64,000 nucleotides of DNA, taken from contig DIFI01000013.1 of assembly GCA_002419055.1 (NCBI GenBank), positions 1 to 64,000 on the forward strand, written 5' to 3'. Shown here one piece after another: positions 24,916 to 34,073 of this stretch (the stretch's first letter is position 1; every line of letters begins with the position of its first letter). The notes under the pieces were generated by a model. It was not told the origin of the DNA. It saw nothing but the letters and a program-made list of their open reading frames with translations, and searched no databases. The DNA comes from Peptococcaceae bacterium UBA5752 (GTDB lineage Bacteria; Bacillota; Dehalobacteriia; UBA4068). Position numbers and translations under genes: made by a program.

Positions 24916-25857
24916 TCATTGTGATGGATTAATGTTAGTTTCTTTGACAATGTAGATTGGTCTTTGTTTTACTTCCAGATAGGTTTTGGATATATATTGT
25001 CCCACAATGCCGATAAATAACATTTGTAAGCCGCCGATTAACAGTAAGATGCAAACAAGAGTTGTCCAACCGCTTGTTGGATTTCCAAAAATTAGTGTTT
25101 TAAAGGCAGTGTAAACGGCCATAACAATTGCTATTATGCAAAATATAATACCGCAATACGAGGACAACACAAGCGGTGCTGATGAGAAAGATATCGTTCC
25201 ATCCATGGCATACCTGAATAGTGAGCTAAAAGACCATTTAGTATTGCCTGCAGCGCGTGGCGTATTATGATAAGGAATCCACTTTGTTTTAAATCCAACA
25301 AATGCGAATAGACCTTTTGAATACCTATTATATTCCTTAAACTGAATTACGGAATCGGCCATTATGCGGCACATCATGCGGTAATCCCCTGCTCCATCCA
25401 TCGTCTTAGTCTTTGAAATCCTGTTGATGATAGCATAAAACTTCGTTGACAAATAACTTCTTATTTTTGCCTCTCCTGTGCGATCCTTCCGCACCGCACA
25501 GGCACAATCAAAATTTTCGTCCTTCAATGCCTGGTACATTTCCGGTAAAAGCTCAGGTGGATGCTGTAGGTCTGCATCCATAATAGATACATAATCACCT
25601 TTCGATTCTCGCAAACCGGCATACATTGCCGCTTCTTTGCCAAAATTTCTGGAAAAAGAGATATATCTTGACTTATCACTTTCGAGCGAAAAATTTTTCA
25701 GTAAATATAGAGTACTGTCATTACTGCCGTCATCAATAAATATCAGCTCATAATCAATATTTAGCATTTTTTCTAATACTCGACAAATTTTGTCAAAAAA
25801 TAACGGCAAAGATTCTTCTTCATTATAGCAAGGTACTATTATGCTAATGAGATCCAT
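24916..25857 (-). CDS. GtrB/CsbB-type undecaprenyl-phosphate glycosyltransferase
   Basis: 313 residues. Residues 1-225 are a GT-A (family 2) domain (SIIVPCYNEEESLP, FIDDGSNDST, MDADLQHPPE, with DAD as metal site), followed by two membrane helices (about 232-252 and 268-290). Such enzymes load a sugar from a nucleotide donor onto undecaprenyl phosphate on the inner face of the membrane. It is the last gene of a yfhO-like/gtrA-like/gtrB-like operon and overlaps the preceding gene by 14 bases. By analogy with csbB-yfhO, the sugar would decorate a cell-wall polymer; the sugar itself is unknown. Confidence 0.88.
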   Translation of the reverse strand: MDLISIIVPCYNEEESLPLFFDKICRVLEKMLNIDYELIFIDDGSNDSTLYLLKNFSLESDKSRYISFSRNFGKEAAMYAGLRESKGDYVSIMDADLQHPPELLPEMYQALKDENFDCACAVRKDRTGEAKIRSYLSTKFYAIINRISKTKTMDGAGDYRMMCRIMADSVIQFKEYNRYSKGLFAFVGFKTKWIPYHNTPRAAGNTKWSFSSLFRYAMDGTISFSSAPLVLSSYCGIIFCIIAIVMAVYTAFKTLIFGNPTSGWTTLVCILLLIGGLQMLFIGIVGQYISKTYLEVKQRPIYIVKETNINPSQ

Positions 25858-26272
25858 GGGGGGACCTTCTTTCTCTAAAAACGATTGCTTTGCTGAATAT
25901 ATAATTTGCTATAACTATTACTACGGCGGCTATAACCTTTGACATAAATGGAGCTAATAAAATAATCTCGATAAATATATACATAATCAGCATTTCAAGC
26001 AATAACGAAAATAAACGGAATTGAACAAACAAAACCAATTCTCTCAATATGCGCCGACTCTCCGAGTGAAACACATATTTTCTATTTGTTATATAAGCGA
26101 ATATAACAGCAATTATCCACGCTATAACATTTGCAATACTCCAATGCTGCATAAAGATCACATTGATGGTTTGGAAGACGATCCAGTTTACCAAAGTGGT
26201 TAAAGCACCAAATATGAGATAGTTTATCATCTCTTTATTTTTAATAAAGAAATGTCTTAACATTAATTCCAT
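25844..26272 (-). CDS. GtrA-like membrane protein (lipid-linked sugar flippase candidate)
   Basis: 142 residues with four predicted membrane helices (about 16-36, 43-60, 82-102, 110-130) and the GtrA-family start YLIFGALTTLVNWIVF. Family members are thought to flip undecaprenyl-linked sugar to the outer face. It sits between the YfhO-like gene (4 bases upstream) and the GtrB-like gene (14-base overlap), which supplies the context for the role. Confidence 0.85.
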   Translation of the reverse strand: MELMLRHFFIKNKEMINYLIFGALTTLVNWIVFQTINVIFMQHWSIANVIAWIIAVIFAYITNRKYVFHSESRRILRELVLFVQFRLFSLLLEMLIMYIFIEIILLAPFMSKVIAAVVIVIANYIFSKAIVFRERRSPHGSH

Positions 26273-26276
26273 AACT

Positions 26277-28856
26277 TTATCTCTTGTTTATTTTAGTTTT
26301 ATAGATATTTTTGCGCTTTCTGTCGAAAATTATGTCAAAAATAAGCAGTATTAATCCAATTAGAGATAAAGCTATGCCCACTCTTTTATAAGGGGCGTTA
26401 TATTTAATGACAATATGATGATATCCCGTTTCTATCGGGAATCCGACAAATGCCTTATTTACTTCTTCATAACTTCGGTGTTTTCCGTCTACTGTTATAG
26501 AAAAACCTTTGTCGTATGGAAGTGTGGTAGCGAAATATCCGTCTTTTGTGACCTGTATATCACCTGTTATTTGATTATCAGTTGTTTCTTTAGTATCGAT
26601 AGCAAAGGAATCTATTTTGCTAATTGCTTCATCAACAGACTGAACAGGAAGTGTATATGCTTCAATATTAAATACTTCGTAATTACCCGAGGAAAAATTT
26701 ATTGTGAGTCGGTTTAATGATTTGCTTGATGAAATGATATACTCAAAGCTATTGTTGAAGTTGGGGTAATTTGCTGATTTATTTGACAGTTTGTTTTTTA
26801 TCCCATTAATTGTAATAAAAGTGTCAAGATCATTTTGGGTTTCAGCATTAGATATATTACACTTTACGATCAAAATTACTTTATTCAAGTCGATACTCAA
26901 AGGAATTTCGAGAGATGCATTAAATCCTGCTACAATAAAGAAATGCCCATTATTATTTATGATAGTCATATTCTTTTGATTTTCTATAAAACTTGTGCTG
27001 TTAGCTATATCGATCTTATGGTTTTTAATACTTGATAAAATATTGTTATTACCTTCATGTTTCAAATCTTTTGAGACAATTACATTTTCTAATATAGAGC
27101 CGGCATTGTAAGGAAATACGAGCTTATTAAAATTATCTAGACTCATTGTTTGGCTCATAGCAAAAGCTAGCGGCATCGTATTATCATTTTCATATAACAG
27201 ATAGTTTCCTTGTTGTGCAACTTTACGATAGCCCGCCGGTACAATCTGCTCTTCCTTTGCTACGATATACTTAACGTTCATAAAATTTTGAAATAATAAA
27301 TTGTTTGATGATGAACAATTCAAGCGGTTTCTTATAGAAATTGCATTAAAAAGTATATCGAAATAAAAAGTATTGTAATCAATATTATAGGTTGAAGAGT
27401 ATATGGAAGTCTGAAAATATCGAATATCATAGACTTGATTACATGTCACGCCGCTATTTGTAAGGTCATTCATGCGAAAAAAAGATGTATCGCTTTTTAA
27501 TACATTACGTATCAGCGCGATTTTGTCCGAACTGTGGATGTCCGAATAAACTTTAGTTGTAACAAACTCTTCACCGGTTTTATACAAAACATCTTGAAGC
27601 TGCGCTATTATACCCGTACCATGAATGTCAAAATTGGTTAAACTATTGAAACCTGTGTTTAGGATCAGGCAAATTAAACCCGAAATGCATATTATTAATA
27701 TAAACAGAATCAGTACAATAGTTCGCTTTAGGCGAGGCTTAATTGTTTTGATATTATTTACTTTCTGCACTAACTTCATCAGAAATATCGCTATGATAAT
27801 GATATATAGGGGTAAGAATGGAATCAGCGACTTCGACCGCACGTAAAGAGTACCGTTTAGCAGATAAGAGAATACAGGGAAAATCAGCAGCAACAGCAAA
27901 ATAATTGCAAGAGTCTTTTCGCCTTTTTTTCTACTTAACAAAGCCGCTATCAGCGCCACCAGGGATATGCCCGTTAAACCCAATGAATAACTGTTGTAAA
28001 ACAGAGCTTCAAATGAAAAGATATAGCTTGGAATAAGGGACGATAACAATGTTGATATAAAATTACTGCTGACACTTCTCCCACTCAGTATTACATAGAT
28101 GGTCGGAAGCCAAAGTACGGCAGATATTAGGACAGCGATTGCTACCCCTTTGAGGAGAGGCATCAACTCTCGCAACAGACTACGAATATTAAAATACTGA
28201 TTTGTCTCAATATACCGATAACCGGCATATATGAGTAATGTAAGTATGCAGCCAATACTGAAAAAATAGCTTGTCATTATGCAAAGGAATACACTTATTG
28301 TAAACAGCAATTTCCTCCGCGTTCTAAAGAACCGATCTACTCCAATTAAACCCATAAACAAAAACGGCAAGTAATTTACAAACATAATTTGTCGGTGTGA
28401 TTGAAAAATCACCGGTCCCGCGAATAGAAAGCAAACAGAAGCGATGAATGATATTGAGCATGAAAATCCTACAGATCTTAGCCAACTAAAGCACAAGCAC
28501 GCACTTATTATGACAATCGCGATGCTTGCCACCTGAATGAATGCTGCCATTGATATGGTTGGAAGTAGATAGGAGATTAATATGATAGGGCTCAATAGAC
28601 CGTAGTAAGAAAAGTAATATATATTCTGCCCCGCACCCAGATTCATGGCAAAATCGGGCAGTATATTTCCCGTCTCATAAAATTTTTGTCTGAAATAATC
28701 CGGTATGACACTGCTTTGAGAAAACCAATCCATTGCAGACCCGAACAAATATCCGTCTTTATGGATTATGCTAATCATTATCGCAGCAAGTAAGATCAGT
28801 ATGATATAAGACAAGGCATCTTTTGCTATAGTTTTGTCTTTAATAAAATTTATCAC
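26277..28856 (-). CDS. YfhO-family membrane glycosyltransferase
   Basis: 859 residues. About twelve hydrophobic helices fill residues 15-415 and one more lies near 830-850; between them is a large extracytoplasmic beta-rich domain. The DWFSQSSVIPDYFRQKF and SHRQIMFVNYLPF segments after the first helices are typical of the YfhO/GT-C group, which transfers the lipid-linked sugar to an acceptor outside the cell. The start is GTG with GAGGA 5 bases upstream. It heads the operon with GtrA- and GtrB-like genes, giving the complete load-flip-transfer set. Confidence 0.82.
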   Translation of the reverse strand: MINFIKDKTIAKDALSYIILILLAAIMISIIHKDGYLFGSAMDWFSQSSVIPDYFRQKFYETGNILPDFAMNLGAGQNIYYFSYYGLLSPIILISYLLPTISMAAFIQVASIAIVIISACLCFSWLRSVGFSCSISFIASVCFLFAGPVIFQSHRQIMFVNYLPFLFMGLIGVDRFFRTRRKLLFTISVFLCIMTSYFFSIGCILTLLIYAGYRYIETNQYFNIRSLLRELMPLLKGVAIAVLISAVLWLPTIYVILSGRSVSSNFISTLLSSLIPSYIFSFEALFYNSYSLGLTGISLVALIAALLSRKKGEKTLAIILLLLLIFPVFSYLLNGTLYVRSKSLIPFLPLYIIIIAIFLMKLVQKVNNIKTIKPRLKRTIVLILFILIICISGLICLILNTGFNSLTNFDIHGTGIIAQLQDVLYKTGEEFVTTKVYSDIHSSDKIALIRNVLKSDTSFFRMNDLTNSGVTCNQVYDIRYFQTSIYSSTYNIDYNTFYFDILFNAISIRNRLNCSSSNNLLFQNFMNVKYIVAKEEQIVPAGYRKVAQQGNYLLYENDNTMPLAFAMSQTMSLDNFNKLVFPYNAGSILENVIVSKDLKHEGNNNILSSIKNHKIDIANSTSFIENQKNMTIINNNGHFFIVAGFNASLEIPLSIDLNKVILIVKCNISNAETQNDLDTFITINGIKNKLSNKSANYPNFNNSFEYIISSSKSLNRLTINFSSGNYEVFNIEAYTLPVQSVDEAISKIDSFAIDTKETTDNQITGDIQVTKDGYFATTLPYDKGFSITVDGKHRSYEEVNKAFVGFPIETGYHHIVIKYNAPYKRVGIALSLIGLILLIFDIIFDRKRKNIYKTKINKR

Positions 28857-28892
28857 CGGATTCCTCTACTCATCTTTCCGAAAATATGATTA

Positions 28893-28922
28893 TTTATAGA
28901 ATATCTATTGCTAAAGCAGCAA
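28893..28922 (-). promoter_or_regulatory. Promoter of the YfhO-GtrA-GtrB operon
   Basis: Minus strand TTGCTG (28922-28917), 18-base spacer, TATAAA (28898-28893), about 37 bases before the GTG start. Confidence 0.45.
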
Positions 28923-28947
28923 TTTTATTGTAACCATGATAAAAATT

Positions 28948-28982
28948 AATATGCCTATACACGTTTAATGTATAGGCATATT
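28948..28982 (-). terminator. Terminator of the AlkD-like gene
   Basis: AATATGCCTATACA and its exact complement enclose a 7-base loop; the minus strand continues AATTTTTATC. It lies between the alkD-like stop and the promoter of the YfhO operon. Confidence 0.75.
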
Positions 28983-29035
28983 ATATTGGTATAATCACTT
29001 CTTTAAGTGCAATTATATTATAGTTATGTTTTCGA

Positions 29036-29725
29036 TTAACGTTTCAGTTTTCTGATCAAAGCTTTAGTCTGCTGATCAACTCTATTTGATTCACAAATCT
29101 TCTGTACGGATTTATTATATGTAAAATCATCAAGCTGATTGTTAAGTAATAATTCATAAGTATTTGTTTGATACTTGATAAAGCATACTGAAACCGCCCA
29201 AGCAACGGCCATTTTGAGATAATATCCTTCATGACGAATAGTATTAAGAAAATCTAATACGCGATCAATATATTCATCAGAAATAAAATGACTAAGCATC
29301 ATTACCACAACAAAACGAAGATAATACTCTCGATCGTCTTTAAAATACTGTTGTAAATAATCCCAGAATACTTGAGGATGTTTATCAGCAACTTTTAATC
29401 CGCAGCAAAAGGTGTCGCAGACAGCCCAGTTATTGATTTTTGGTAAAAATGCGGTAGTATGAATTAAAACTTCAGATATATCAGCCTTAATTAATCCAAT
29501 TACCATGCCATGAATCAGCGTCTGCTCCATATATAAATCATTATTTATTTTTGACTCTGCCAGAAAACTACGCCAATCACCTTTAGAAATTTCTTTAGCT
29601 ATTTGTCGCAAATACGGCAAACGAATGCCAAGGATATTATCAACACCGGGGATCAATGAAGCATTGAATTTCTGATAATCAGGCTCAGATAAACTTTTCA
29701 GCCTGGATATTATTTTTTCTTGCAT
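29036..29725 (-). CDS. AlkD-like DNA alkylation repair protein
   Basis: 229 residues, all-helical HEAT-repeat protein of the AlkC/AlkD DNA glycosylase group. NILGIRLPYLRQIAKE near the N-terminus, then WAVCDTFC with the Trp-Asp expected near the lesion site, and YYLRFVVVMMLSHF are typical. The family removes alkylated purines (3-methyladenine, 7-methylguanine) in the cytoplasm. TAGGAG lies before the ATG. Monocistronic between two terminators. Confidence 0.85.
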   Translation of the reverse strand: MQEKIISRLKSLSEPDYQKFNASLIPGVDNILGIRLPYLRQIAKEISKGDWRSFLAESKINNDLYMEQTLIHGMVIGLIKADISEVLIHTTAFLPKINNWAVCDTFCCGLKVADKHPQVFWDYLQQYFKDDREYYLRFVVVMMLSHFISDEYIDRVLDFLNTIRHEGYYLKMAVAWAVSVCFIKYQTNTYELLLNNQLDDFTYNKSVQKICESNRVDQQTKALIRKLKR

Positions 29726-29735
29726 CTTTTCTCCT

Positions 29736-29772
29736 AAAAAAACTCTTGGCTTGTGATTGCCAAGAGTTTTTT
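29736..29772 (-). terminator. Terminator of the reverse rubrerythrin gene
   Basis: CTCTTGGC/GCCAAGAG stem extended by A/T runs on both sides, with T7 after it on the minus strand; begins 5 bases after the stop codon. Confidence 0.85.
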
Positions 29773-29776
29773 AAAA

Positions 29777-30319
29777 TTAACCAAAATATCTTTTTAGCAG
29801 ACCGGTAAAACCTTTACCGTGACGAGCTTCATCTTTGCACATCTCATGAACAGTATCATGAATTGCATCATAGTTTAGCTGTTTTGCAAGTGACGCTAAC
29901 TCTTTCTTACCGGCACATGCGCCATGTTCTGCCTCTGCCCGCAAAGAAAGATTCTTCTTTGTATCTGCATAAACACATTCTCCGAGTAATTCGGCAAAAC
30001 GTGCAGCATGATCTGCTTCATCAAAAGCATAACGTCTGAAGGCTTCGGAGATCTCTGGATAACCTTCTCTATCGGCCTGCCGACTCATTGCTAAATACAT
30101 GCCCACTTCTGTGCATTCGCCGTTAAAATTTGCACGCAACCCTTCAAGCACTCTATCATCAATACCGTTGGCTATACCAATTTTATGTTCGTCCGCATAA
30201 ACTCCCAAATCCTTTTGAACAGCAAACTTTGCTGCGGGAGCTTTACATTGAGGACAATATTCCGGTGCTTGGTCGCCTTCATAAACATAACCACAAATCG
30301 AGCATACAAATTTCTTCAT
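29777..30319 (-). CDS. Reverse rubrerythrin (NADH peroxidase type)
   Basis: 180 residues. The rubredoxin-like domain is N-terminal (C6-x2-C9 and C22-x2-C25 in VCSICGYVYEG and YCPQC), the reverse of classical rubrerythrin. The ferritin-like di-iron domain follows, with its Glu/His ligands in GECTEVGMY, DEADHAARF, RAEAEHG and CKDEARHG. Clostridial homologues reduce hydrogen peroxide and oxygen, protecting anaerobes. GGAGGGG precedes the ATG. The promoter at 30361-30388 is close upstream. It stands near the iron-uptake operon but has its own transcription unit. Confidence 0.93.
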   Translation of the reverse strand: MKKFVCSICGYVYEGDQAPEYCPQCKAPAAKFAVQKDLGVYADEHKIGIANGIDDRVLEGLRANFNGECTEVGMYLAMSRQADREGYPEISEAFRRYAFDEADHAARFAELLGECVYADTKKNLSLRAEAEHGACAGKKELASLAKQLNYDAIHDTVHEMCKDEARHGKGFTGLLKRYFG

Positions 30320-30360
30320 TTATTCCCCTCCGTTACATGTTATTAGTAATTATTACTGTT

Positions 30361-30388
30361 ATTATAACATAAAACTGAAAAAAATCAA
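30361..30388 (-). promoter_or_regulatory. Promoter of the reverse rubrerythrin gene
   Basis: Minus strand TTGATT (30388-30383), 16-base spacer, TATAAT (30366-30361), about 42 bases before the ATG. No clear PerR box is visible. Confidence 0.5.
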
Positions 30389-30395
30389 GAGCAAA

Positions 30396-30623
30396 TTAGA
30401 GATTATTTAATTTGTTTTCTACATAAAAAACTAAATCGGCAACTGAATCTAAATTATCGGTATCATCTATGGTAATATTAAAATCTTCTTCAATACTGAG
30501 CATTATTTCTACCATACATAATGAATCAATTTTCATATCTGTAAAAGAACTATCTTTGGTAATTAAGCTCTTATCTATTTCCAATTTTTCAGCAATAATT
30601 TCGCATATCTTCTCAAATACCAT
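30396..30623 (-). CDS. Acyl carrier protein
   Basis: 75 residues, acidic, four-helix acyl carrier protein. KIDSLCMVEI holds the Ser (of DSL) that takes the 4'-phosphopantetheine arm. It carries acyl chains in fatty-acid or another acyl pathway. GGAGGA is 5 bases before the ATG. No fab genes are adjacent and it has its own promoter (30652-30680), so it may be a specialised, second ACP. Confidence 0.85.
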   Translation of the reverse strand: MVFEKICEIIAEKLEIDKSLITKDSSFTDMKIDSLCMVEIMLSIEEDFNITIDDTDNLDSVADLVFYVENKLNNL

Positions 30624-30651
30624 ATATTATTCCTCCTTGCGTTATTTATTA

Positions 30652-30680
30652 ATTATATACTGTAGCAGCTTTGTAGTCAA
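30652..30680 (-). promoter_or_regulatory. Promoter of the acyl carrier protein gene
   Basis: Minus strand TTGACT (30680-30675), 17-base spacer, TATAAT (30657-30652), 29 bases before the ATG. A near-consensus sigma-A promoter that separates this gene from fur. Confidence 0.7.
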
Positions 30681-30715
30681 TAGATCAGTTTTATATTTAT
30701 TACAATATCCGATTA

Positions 30716-31171
30716 TTAATTTTTATCTTGTTTTTTACTGCAATCTGCACAATAACCATACATTTTTACAGAGTGATCTATAATGTTAAAAGAGAATTTT
30801 TCTAAAACATCTTTTTCTAAGTCTTCCATTAGATCATCAAATGCATCCTCTACTCGTCCACAACCTAGGCAGATCAAATGATGATGTCTATGACTATTAC
30901 CGCTAAAATCTTCAACTAACTCATAGCGACTCATTCCATCATCAAAATCAACTTTATCTGTAATACCGATATTAGTAAAGATACTCATCGTTCGATAAAC
31001 TGTAGATAGACCAATTCTTAAATGGCGCTGAGAGAGTTTAATAAATATTTCCTCAGCAGTCATGTGGGCGGAAGCGTTTTCTATAAGTTCAGTATAGACT
31101 TCCTCACGCTGTGAGGTAAGCGAGTAACCGCTTTCCACTAACTTTTTTTTTAAGGTTAAATTACTATTCAT
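30716..31171 (-). CDS. fur: Fur-family transcriptional regulator
   Basis: 151 residues. A winged helix (about 10-80; YSLTSQREEVYTEL, STVYRTMSIF) is followed by the metal/dimer domain with HRHHHLICLGCG (HHH plus CxxC) and a second CADC pair for structural zinc. The family includes Fur, PerR and Zur. Its place as third gene of feoA-feoB-fur (12 bases after feoB) and the Fur box before feoA make iron sensing the best inference. Confidence 0.85.
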   Translation of the reverse strand: MNSNLTLKKKLVESGYSLTSQREEVYTELIENASAHMTAEEIFIKLSQRHLRIGLSTVYRTMSIFTNIGITDKVDFDDGMSRYELVEDFSGNSHRHHHLICLGCGRVEDAFDDLMEDLEKDVLEKFSFNIIDHSVKMYGYCADCSKKQDKN

Positions 31172-31183
31172 ACCATCATCCCT

Positions 31184-33151
31184 TTATATAAACAAACTGA
31201 CTACATTGTATACAACAAATGATACACCCCATGCTACCGCCAGCTGATAAATAATTACTCCAAACGAAAATTTAAGGGATCGGCTCTCACGACGAATAGC
31301 TGCAATAGTAGCTATACACGGCGTATACAGCAATATAAAAACAAGATATGCTAAGGCCGCCGCAGGAGAAATAATAGCGGTAAGAGAGCCCGCCAGCAAC
31401 TCGGCGCCATAAAGAACACTCAATGTTGATACAACTGCCTCCTTGGCCATAAAACCCGTCAATAAGGCTACAATAAGCTGCCAGTGACCAAAACCTAACG
31501 GTTCAAAGATCGGTTTTAAGAAGACGCCTAATGCTTGCAGCATACTATTACTTTCGTCAACCATATAAAGATGCCAATTAAAATTACTGAATAACCAGAT
31601 TATTACTGAGGCAATTAGAATAATGCTACCGGCTCTGGAAATAAAATCCCATAGTCTACTCCAAACTGTACGAAATACGCAATGCCAGACCGGCTTTCGA
31701 TAAGGAGGCATCTCCATTAAAAACAATGGCCGCTCTTTCTTCATAATCATCGGTTTAAGCAAAACCGCTGTAATCAAACCAACTAAAATTCCTAAAGCAT
31801 AGAGACCTAAGATGATTAAACCTTGATTAGCGGCAAAAAATACGGCAACAAACAACGCGTAAACGGGCATTTTGGCACCGCAGCTCATAAAAGGAACAAT
31901 CGCCATTGTCAGTAGTCGCTCACGCCTGTTTTCAAGCACATGGCAAGACATTATCGCCGGAACACTGCACCCAAAACCCAGAATCATTGGAATGAAAGAC
32001 ATGCCGGTAAGGCCAAAGCCCGAAAGCAATCTATCGGTCATAAAGGCAGCCCGCGACATGTAGCCGCTATATTCCAATATCGAAAGACAGAAAAAGAGAA
32101 TCGCCAGCTGCGGTATAAAAATAAGAACCCCGCCGACACCGCCGATGACGCCTTCTACAATCAGACTTCGCAAGCCGCTAACTGCACCTGCCGACAACAA
32201 TAGAGAATCAACTGTTCGCGGCAACCAGCCGCTAAGAAACATCTTCAAAAGATCGCAAAGGAAGCCGCCTACCGGACCAAAGGCTAAATAAAATATCGCC
32301 AGCATTATAATAGCAAATACCGGCAAAGCCAAAAACTTGTTACACAATACTGAATCAAGCTTTCTGCTAAAACTGTGACGGTTGACATAAGGTGACTTCT
32401 TTAAAGTGTGTGCGATAATGTCAGCAATTATCATATATCGCTCTCGGCCGATTAGCATTTCCCAACGATCACCTTTGCCGCCTACATCAGTATCTTTATT
32501 TTGCGGCCAGTGTTCCATAAGTTTTTGCAGCGCCAACCAGCGGGGATTAATATGTTTAGGAATTAACGAAGCATCCAGGGAGGCTGCCGTTTCATCGATA
32601 TGTTTATTTAAATCAGGCGAAAATCGAGATGCGATGCGAGTATTATCTACAAGCGTAGGGTTAGCGCAGACATCTACCACCTTTTCCATTAGCCGCTTTA
32701 TGCCGGTTCGCTGGGTAGCTGAGATACGTACACATGGTACGCCGAGCTCCTTGCTTAAGTATGTGGCATCAAGTATTAACCCCTGATGTGAAAGCTCATC
32801 ACCCATATTTAACGCCACAACTACCGGCACACCGGTATCTATTAACTGTGTCGTTAAATAGAGATTGCGCTCCAAATTAGTTGAATCCACAACATTAATA
32901 ATAACATCAGGATGATAATTTAGTAAGTATTCACAGGCTGTAATTTGTTCAGGGGAATGGGTAAATAAAGAGTAAATACCCGGTAAATCGATAATATCTA
33001 TATAATTATTATCAAAATGGAAATGACCTATCTCCAATGTAACCGTAACGCCTGTCCAATTGCCTACTGTTTTGCTATCTCCGGTCAACTCATTAAATAA
33101 AGTTGTTTTACCGCTGTTGGGGTTACCCAACAAAGCAACTTCAATTTTCAT
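31184..33151 (-). CDS. feoB: Ferrous iron transporter FeoB
   Basis: 655 residues. The N-terminal G domain has GNPNSGKT (G1, 9-16), DLPG (G3) and NMGD (G4); a helical GDI region follows, then the membrane domain from about 275 with two Gate-like repeats (GFGCSVPAIM, FMSCGAKMPVYAL). It imports Fe2+ across the cytoplasmic membrane. Its ATG overlaps the feoA stop by 4 bases. Length is slightly below E. coli FeoB, as is usual in Firmicutes. Confidence 0.96.
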   Translation of the reverse strand: MKIEVALLGNPNSGKTTLFNELTGDSKTVGNWTGVTVTLEIGHFHFDNNYIDIIDLPGIYSLFTHSPEQITACEYLLNYHPDVIINVVDSTNLERNLYLTTQLIDTGVPVVVALNMGDELSHQGLILDATYLSKELGVPCVRISATQRTGIKRLMEKVVDVCANPTLVDNTRIASRFSPDLNKHIDETAASLDASLIPKHINPRWLALQKLMEHWPQNKDTDVGGKGDRWEMLIGRERYMIIADIIAHTLKKSPYVNRHSFSRKLDSVLCNKFLALPVFAIIMLAIFYLAFGPVGGFLCDLLKMFLSGWLPRTVDSLLLSAGAVSGLRSLIVEGVIGGVGGVLIFIPQLAILFFCLSILEYSGYMSRAAFMTDRLLSGFGLTGMSFIPMILGFGCSVPAIMSCHVLENRRERLLTMAIVPFMSCGAKMPVYALFVAVFFAANQGLIILGLYALGILVGLITAVLLKPMIMKKERPLFLMEMPPYRKPVWHCVFRTVWSRLWDFISRAGSIILIASVIIWLFSNFNWHLYMVDESNSMLQALGVFLKPIFEPLGFGHWQLIVALLTGFMAKEAVVSTLSVLYGAELLAGSLTAIISPAAALAYLVFILLYTPCIATIAAIRRESRSLKFSFGVIIYQLAVAWGVSFVVYNVVSLFI

Positions 33152-33399
33152 GCTTTATTGGCCACCTTTGCTGATATTTTTTCCACGCTTATTAACGCCG
33201 CTACTTCACGACGAAGAGCTAATTCATAATCCATGACTTCTACCCAGATCGGGTCCCCTAACGGTGCCTTATGTATTAGTTTAACTACAACCCCGTCCAG
33301 AAGCCCCATGTCAAGTAACTTTTGACGCATATTATTTGGTACATGATCCAGTGAAACAACTCTGGCAGACTCTCCTATTGCTAAATCATTGATGCTCAT
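33148..33399 (-). CDS. feoA: FeoA-family protein
   Basis: 83 residues, an SH3-like beta barrel (ARVVSLDHVPNNMRQKLLDMGLLDGVVVKL). FeoA assists FeoB in ferrous iron uptake on the cytoplasmic side. First gene of the feoA-feoB-fur operon, with AAGGGGC 8 bases before the ATG and a Fur box and promoter upstream. Confidence 0.93.
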   Translation of the reverse strand: MSINDLAIGESARVVSLDHVPNNMRQKLLDMGLLDGVVVKLIHKAPLGDPIWVEVMDYELALRREVAALISVEKISAKVANKA

Positions 33400-33464
33400 T
33401 ATTAATTGCCCCTTTATAGAGAATCATTCATAATAATTACTTTAAAGTATCTTCTAATGAAATA

Positions 33465-33483
33465 GAGAATGAGATTCATTCTC
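33465..33483. promoter_or_regulatory. Fur box controlling feoA-feoB-fur
   Basis: The 19-mer GAGAATGAGATTCATTCTC is an inverted repeat that agrees with the Fur consensus at 15 of 19 positions. It lies just downstream of the -10 box, over the likely transcription start, as expected for iron-dependent repression. Confidence 0.8.
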
Positions 33484-33512
33484 ATTTTACATTATATTTC
33501 AAAGCTTGTCAA
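33484..33512 (-). promoter_or_regulatory. Promoter of feoA-feoB-fur
   Basis: Minus strand TTGACA (33512-33507), 17-base spacer, TAAAAT (33489-33484), directly upstream of the Fur box. Confidence 0.8.
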
Positions 33513-33627
33513 ATATTACTCCATACTATGTATTTTATTGTCAAAAATGTTAATTTAATGGTGAAGGTTATATATAATATAAATAGAATATTAGTTATTA
33601 ATACTAAATAAAGGAGGTAAATATACT

Positions 33628-34008
33628 ATAGAAGACACACGTTTTTTTCTCTGCAAACATTGCGGCAATTTGATTGGCAAGATTTAAGATTCTGGCGTTG
33701 ATATCATTTGTTGCGGCGAAAAAATGTCCGAACTGATACCAGGAAGTACTGACGCCAGCACCGAAAAACATCTACCGGTTATCTCAATTGAGGGTAACAT
33801 AGTGACAGTAAATATCGGCTCTGTCCCTCATCCAATGGAAGAGAAACACTTCATAGAATGGGTATATCTTAGAACCTCCCGTGGTGGACAACGAAAATCA
33901 TTTAAACTGGGCGATCAGCCTAAAATAAGTTTTGCGCTGCTTAATGATGAAGCATTAGCTGCCTATGCATATTGCAATACACATGGACTCTGGATGGTAG
34001 AACTATAG
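33628..34008 (+). pseudogene. Desulfoferrodoxin (superoxide reductase) gene with lost start and in-frame stop
   Basis: An AAAGGAGG site at ideal distance is followed by ATA where ATG is expected, then EDTRFFLCKHCGNLIGKI, an in-frame TAA (33685-33687, codon 20) and DSGVDIICCGEKM. Without the stop this is the desulforedoxin domain (CxxC and CC iron ligands). The superoxide reductase domain after it is intact: EKHLPV, HPMEEKHFIEW and YCNTHGLW supply the Fe(His)4Cys ligands. An internal ATG at 33724 could yield a 94-residue one-domain enzyme, but no ribosome site precedes it. Two independent lesions suggest a pseudogene or an ORF reduced to the catalytic domain; sequencing error at two places is less likely. 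Confidence 0.8.
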
Positions 34009-34039
34009 AAATATAATTATTCGTATAGCTCAAAAATAC

Positions 34040-34073
34040 ATAAAGTCATGTGCGTATATGTACATGACTTTAT
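34040..34073 (+). terminator. Terminator after the desulfoferrodoxin locus
   Basis: ATAAAGTCATGT and its exact complement enclose a 10-base loop and are followed by TATTATG; 31 bases after the stop codon. Confidence 0.6.

Noticed and set aside
33628..33690. Recoding of the in-frame TAA in the desulfoferrodoxin gene
   Set aside because: TAA is not used for selenocysteine or pyrrolysine, and the start codon is lost as well, so mutation is simpler.
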